Shown one piece after another: positions 27,128 through 31,049 of a stretch of DNA of 31,049 bases (position 1 is the first letter of the stretch; the number at the start of each line of letters is the position of its first letter). This DNA comes from Sergeia podlipaevii. Lineage: Eukaryota > Euglenozoa > Kinetoplastea > Trypanosomatida > Trypanosomatidae. The position numbers and the translations under genes are program-made. Below the pieces are notes generated by a model. That model was given only the letters and a program-made list of their open reading frames with translations. It did not search any database and was not told the DNA's origin. Location of the stretch: NCBI GenBank assembly GCA_030849805.1, contig JASANZ010001994.1, forward strand, positions 1-31,049. The letters are read 5' to 3'.

Positions 27128-29860
27128 ATGTTTTCTCACAACCATGCTGGCCGCTTAGCTAGCGGTGTCTTTGCCTCCACTTGCTTCTCCGTTACAATGC
27201 ATGGTAGCTGTGTTGGCACCATGTGCATGCGTCAGCACACCAACTTCCAGTCAGTGCTTTCTGTGTCTGCCCTTGAAGCTCAGCGGAGGTTCGTTTCTAG
27301 CAGTTATAAGAAACGTATTCCGTGTGTGTACTATGACGTGGACACCCATACACTTGCCAATGCATCGAACCATCCAACGCTCCCGCGGTTGGCGAATCTG
27401 TTCATGCTGGACATTAGGAAAAAGGTACGGAGCATGCGGCTGTTTGTGCCAAAACTGCTTAAGAGTATTGCAGCTGCGCATGCTGAGGAAACTCGTAAGA
27501 TGATCAACGATCCAGACACCACTGAGTCCATCCCAGCTCTAGTGGTGGTGATCAAGTCTCCGTACAAGAGGATGGCGGCGGATCGATACCAGAAGGAGTT
27601 GACCGACCTGCTGGACAGCGAGCCCGATCTGAAGGGTACCTCAGTATGCGTCCTTAGTGCTCTACAGAGTCGTAGCGATCTGCAAGACTTCAAGAGGGCT
27701 TCGAAGCCGGCCGCCACGACGACGAGGGCAGCTACAACGAACACTGTGGCAACGCAAGGGGCCGCGTCATCTAAGTTTTCTATCAATAGAGAGGACGCTG
27801 AAGGCATTGCAAAACTATCTGGCGTTCCGCGGCTGGATGCCAATATGGTTGTGGATCCCTGTCTTAGTGATCTCGCCGATGTCGATCCAGTGGCAGAGGC
27901 GGACGCAAAGAAGAATACAAGCGAGACTGAAATGGCAGAGGCGGTATGCGAGGCGAAGTCGGAGGCGGAGGAAAACATCACAGACGCAATGGACGAGCTA
28001 TACATGGAGGACCTCCGTCATTCTGAGCCTCAAAGCGATAAGGCGCCAGAGGAGGGCGACGGTGATATCGGTGAGGACGAAAAAGCGGACGTCGCCGGTG
28101 GCAGTGACAACACTCAAGGTGATTCGATCTCCGCGCGTGTGTTCATCGGTGCCAGAACCGCCCCTCTCGCCAATCACGCAGGGGTGGAGCTACCGGGGCC
28201 CACTGCGAACGTGTTTGTTGTCAACTGCCCGGACTGGACAGACAGCAACACGAGTGCACTGGAGACGGCGATCACGCAGGTGAGTCCCGACACCGGCGTG
28301 CCCTACTTCATTGACTTGCACTCTTTCAAGGGAGCGAGCGAGGCTGCCACGGTGCAGGCGCTAGGAAAGGATGGCTCCTCCTCCTCCTCTTCGTCCCCTG
28401 TTGCGTCTCTCGATTCGATTCCGTATGTGATTGTGTTCTGTGCTTCTTTTTCACCTGCCATGGCGCGAGCCAAGAGTGCAGAACTGCAAAAACTAGCTGG
28501 AAGAGATGGTATGACGGTGTGCGTGGTGGACAATGCGACCGCGCGCGGCGTCGAAGACCTGCTCCGCTCTGGGATGACGGATGCTGCGGCAGGAGAAGAA
28601 GAGGTAGAAGAAGAAAACGGTGCGGTGCACATCGAAGACGACGTGGCTTCTGATTTTTGCGCAGAGTCGAACACGGTTGAGGCGGGGGATAGATATATGG
28701 GTGAGACAGCAGAAGAGGAAAACACCGTTGAAGACGGAGAAAAAAGAATACTGCAACACGCAACCGGTGGCCACCCTACCCACACCGACAACGCAACTGC
28801 CTTTGTGGAACCTGCAACGGATGAAGAAGTGCAGCTGACGCGAGCATCGATGAATCAACAGGCGCCAAAGGAGACTCACGAAAGGCTACGTGCTGAAACG
28901 CAGGATGCAGGCGCTGCCACGGCAGCATTCTCGCTCGGAGATCACTCTCTGATAGTGGATACCAGCACACCTTTCTTTTTTCAGCTCTACACAACTACCA
29001 CAGCACCATCTCTGGAGGGAACGATGCCGAACATAGAATTCACTGGGCTTACCGCAACAAGTAGCAATAGCGACGGTGGCGGGACCCACTCAAGAGCAGT
29101 GGTCAGCAGTAGGAACAGTACCAGCAACCAGAAGAGCAAGAGCACACCAAGCAGCATCAAGCGCGCATCACCTCGCATCGAAGCCCTTATTGCTTCCCGG
29201 GAAACGGAGAAGTGTGACGAGGACGACATGCGGGAAATGTACGAGGAGATTGAAAATGAACTGCTACAAGAAGAGAAGGCCCTGCAGTTAGGCAAGAAAT
29301 CTGAGGACGCGGGTCTGGCTCAGGATATCGACACTACGCATATTAGCAAGGAAGATGCGGTGCTGGCGGCATCGGTGGCGGCAGCAGTGACTGATGCACA
29401 CGGTCCCGGAGGCATTGATAGCATAAGCATTGCTCGTGACATCATGGGTGCGAGTGGGATGGCACATAGTGTAAGTGCAGCTTCTACTGCCACCAAGTCT
29501 GGGACTGCAACCAAAAGAGCAGCGCGTCGGCAAGGAATAGGAAACCCGCAAGCTGGTGCCCCAACATCTTTAGAGAGGCGCATTGCAGCTCGATACGTTT
29601 TCTCCCTCGATGACGAGGCCGAACGAATTATGAAAGAGATCGACTTTAGCGCCAATGCAAGTCTAGTCTCATCTTCGTCACGCTCCGCAGGCGGAAAGCA
29701 CATCACGTCAGCGCGCTCGCTTATTCACAGCGCTGCTGCCTCATCCAGGCCGACCGCTACAGCCGCGGTGTCAACTTACAAAGGGGAGTCCCATGTAGTA
29801 GACCGAAAGCCGAAGTACGTGCGTGTGCGAAGGGTAAACCTCGCCAGCGCTCCACAGTGA
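27128..29860 (+). CDS. Unrecognised, probably mitochondrial protein with repeated alpha/beta-like modules, ends at an in-frame TGA
   Basis: I do not recognise a family. The frame runs 910 codons from the first ATG after a good splice acceptor to a TGA at 29858-29860. The first 60 residues are poor in acid, contain RRFVSSSYKK, and suggest mitochondrial import. Two folded-looking modules stand out. Module 1 (about 61-195) contains IPALVVVIKSPYKRMAADRY and ends VCVLSALQSRSDLQDF. Module 2 (about 334-485) contains IPYVIVFCASFSPAMARAKS and ends VCVVDNATARGVEDLL. Both show the order hydrophobic strand, basic/polar helix, hydrophobic strand. The rest (about 200-330 and 485-860) is acidic or Ser/Thr/Ala-rich low complexity with a Ser run encoded by TCC repeats. 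The same frame continues after the TGA for 177 sense codons that look like a third module, so the true product may be 1088 residues. No catalytic motif is seen. Confidence 0.8.
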   Translation: MFSHNHAGRLASGVFASTCFSVTMHGSCVGTMCMRQHTNFQSVLSVSALEAQRRFVSSSYKKRIPCVYYDVDTHTLANASNHPTLPRLANLFMLDIRKKVRSMRLFVPKLLKSIAAAHAEETRKMINDPDTTESIPALVVVIKSPYKRMAADRYQKELTDLLDSEPDLKGTSVCVLSALQSRSDLQDFKRASKPAATTTRAATTNTVATQGAASSKFSINREDAEGIAKLSGVPRLDANMVVDPCLSDLADVDPVAEADAKKNTSETEMAEAVCEAKSEAEENITDAMDELYMEDLRHSEPQSDKAPEEGDGDIGEDEKADVAGGSDNTQGDSISARVFIGARTAPLANHAGVELPGPTANVFVVNCPDWTDSNTSALETAITQVSPDTGVPYFIDLHSFKGASEAATVQALGKDGSSSSSSSPVASLDSIPYVIVFCASFSPAMARAKSAELQKLAGRDGMTVCVVDNATARGVEDLLRSGMTDAAAGEEEVEEENGAVHIEDDVASDFCAESNTVEAGDRYMGETAEEENTVEDGEKRILQHATGGHPTHTDNATAFVEPATDEEVQLTRASMNQQAPKETHERLRAETQDAGAATAAFSLGDHSLIVDTSTPFFFQLYTTTTAPSLEGTMPNIEFTGLTATSSNSDGGGTHSRAVVSSRNSTSNQKSKSTPSSIKRASPRIEALIASRETEKCDEDDMREMYEEIENELLQEEKALQLGKKSEDAGLAQDIDTTHISKEDAVLAASVAAAVTDAHGPGGIDSISIARDIMGASGMAHSVSAASTATKSGTATKRAARRQGIGNPQAGAPTSLERRIAARYVFSLDDEAERIMKEIDFSANASLVSSSSRSAGGKHITSARSLIHSAAASSRPTATAAVSTYKGESHVVDRKPKYVRVRRVNLASAPQ

Positions 29861-30394
29861 GTGGACTTCAAGGCGCTTACTGTCCCAGCACGGCAGCGTA
29901 TAATTGCGCAGTTGCTGCGCACCACTACGAAGTTTACAGCGCCTCCCGACGTACGCTGTGTGTTAGAGGCTCCCACGTTTGTGGTGAATGGTCTCACGCA
30001 TGGGCTTTGCACGTACGAAGTGAAAGACTGTCACGGCAGCATCAGCGAACTTCTGCCAAAAGCAAACACTCGCTTCATCTCCGCTTCTGGGCCTATAGCA
30101 GTGCTCTCGCTCTCTATCTCTGAGTGGAAGGGTGCTGCCAAGCTCAAAAAGATGGTGAACGCGGCAGTAGCAATGATTGTGCTAGCGCCGTACGTCCACG
30201 CAGATGGTTATGTTTCATCCGCGCGTGCACTGACGCCATCTACCTTTATAATCTTCTGTCATGGCAATGTCGATCAATCAAAATGCGTGAGCTATCAGCG
30301 GCAAGTAGAACGCCTCCTCCGTGAGTGTTGTGGGTACAAGCGCGCGCATGTTTTTGCAGTTGCTATGCCCAAGAAAAAGAATACAAATAAGTAG
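29861..30394 (+). CDS. In-frame continuation of the preceding gene beyond the TGA (third module)
   Basis: These 177 sense codons follow the TGA in the same frame and end in TAG at 30392-30394. Base composition and amino-acid make-up match the coding regions, not the AT-rich spacers. It contains TPSTFIIFCHG, then SYQRQVERLLREC, then AHVFAVAM, the same strand-helix-strand layout as modules 1 and 2. It cannot easily be a separate gene: there is no ATG at its start (first in-frame ATG near 30151) and no pyrimidine tract plus AG in the GC-rich coding sequence before it. It is best read as the C-terminus of the upstream protein, reached by readthrough, or lost through a nonsense mutation, or interrupted by a sequence error. 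Function unknown. Confidence 0.7.
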   Translation: MDFKALTVPARQRIIAQLLRTTTKFTAPPDVRCVLEAPTFVVNGLTHGLCTYEVKDCHGSISELLPKANTRFISASGPIAVLSLSISEWKGAAKLKKMVNAAVAMIVLAPYVHADGYVSSARALTPSTFIIFCHGNVDQSKCVSYQRQVERLLRECCGYKRAHVFAVAMPKKKNTNK

Positions 30395-31049
30395 AGATAA
30401 CTGTACTCTTGAGGGAGTTCACCATATACATTTTTTATTATTGTTTTCTATATATATATATATTGCTACCACAAAACGATTGAGGTTTTTTTATTTTTTG
30501 CTATCAGTATAGCGGGTTATGATAGATATGCACGTCTGCTCAGATAGATGCGGGCACCACATTCATACCTCCACCATCTGCACATACAGCACTGAGTTCC
30601 CTTCCATCCAAAACTCCAAATAGTACTTATGAAAGCACCTCCATCTAATTCAGCACATCCATGCCGAAAAAGTCTGTACGTACGACCTATAGAAGAAAAA
30701 CAGATAGAAACCTAAAAAGCCGCTAAATACCCAACACAAAAGCAAGGTTTCCATTACGAAAAAGTCGCTTTCCTGTTTTTCATTGTTGATACTTGCCCAT
30801 GAAAACAACGAGAGCATTATCAACCTACATAGAATCCTTTATAAACAACAGCCTCCACTTCTATCCACAACAACAACAAAAAATCAGTACCAAATAAACC
30901 CAGAAAAAAAGAACTTGGACGACATTGCCCCCAATGCACTCAATCCCACCCCACACACACACACACACACACACACATTGAGCAGCGCAACAAAGGAAAA
31001 GAGATACTTGCTCGGTGCTCTTTGGCCATATGGCGCGACTGTCATGATC
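30395..31049. other. Terminal spacer with strand-composition switch
   Basis: This 655-nt stretch without a gene starts T-rich like other + strand 3' UTRs, with a T-rich block and (TA)n at about 30429-30462. From about 30,530 onward it becomes A/C-rich: 30601-30660 is A21 C20 T15 G4, and 30841-30900 is A30 C19 T9 G2. Its reverse complement resembles the T/G-rich 3' UTRs of the rest of the window. No open frame of note is seen on either strand. Confidence 0.6.
30952..30977. repeat. (CA)n microsatellite near the right edge
   Basis: Twelve to thirteen perfect CA units lie inside the A/C-rich terminal segment. Read on the - strand it is (TG)n, the form common in the + strand 3' UTRs here. Confidence 0.9.

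Noticed and set aside
27128..30394. Genome-wide reassignment of TGA to a sense codon
   Set aside because: Four neighbouring genes end at TGA exactly where their families end, and TGA does not occur inside the conserved coding regions.
30395..31049. SECIS element that would make the TGA at 29858 a selenocysteine codon
   Set aside because: I looked for the ATGA, unpaired AA and TGA core with a plausible stem after the gene and saw none convincing; the TGA also lacks a nearby Cys. A structure search could still overturn this.

Overview
This window looks like part of a trypanosomatid (kinetoplastid) nuclear genome. All eight genes and one split gene lie on the + strand with no introns. Coding blocks are moderately GC-rich. 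They are separated by 0.6-2.6 kb of AT-rich, homopolymer-laden DNA with T tracts, (TG)n, (ATT)n and G runs. Most genes have a pyrimidine tract followed by AG a short distance before the ATG, as expected for spliced-leader trans-splicing of a polycistronic transcript. The proteins (BT1-type folate/biopterin transporter, 4-coumarate:CoA-ligase-like array, TOR-complex LST8, Cwc25-like splicing factor) also fit this group. I cannot name the genus.

Layout. Positions 1-9437 hold a tandem array of three acyl-CoA synthetases of the 4-coumarate:CoA-ligase-like type; the first is cut by the window edge. Then come a greatly expanded LST8 (12069-14414), a TruA-family pseudouridine synthase with an altered active site and a mitochondrial-looking N-terminus (15250-17163), a CIR_N/Cwc25-like splicing protein (17759-18604), a folate/biopterin transporter (19350-21482) and the cytosolic phenylalanyl-tRNA synthetase beta subunit (23570-25468). 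The last gene (27128-30394) is an unrecognised, probably mitochondrial protein whose reading frame is interrupted by one TGA at 29858-29860.

The genes do not form a pathway; neighbours in such units are normally co-transcribed without shared function. Only the ligase array is a functional cluster, made by tandem duplication and possibly reshaped by gene conversion.

Most worth a second look: (1) the in-frame TGA in the last gene. The 177 codons after it look like real protein and seem to carry a third copy of a module present twice before the stop, which argues for readthrough, recoding or a recent lesion rather than a normal end. (2) The TruA-like protein has Glu where the catalytic Asp should be. 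(3) LST8 is more than twice its usual length. (4) From about 30,530 the DNA changes from T/G-rich to A/C-rich, suggesting a convergent strand-switch region at the right edge.
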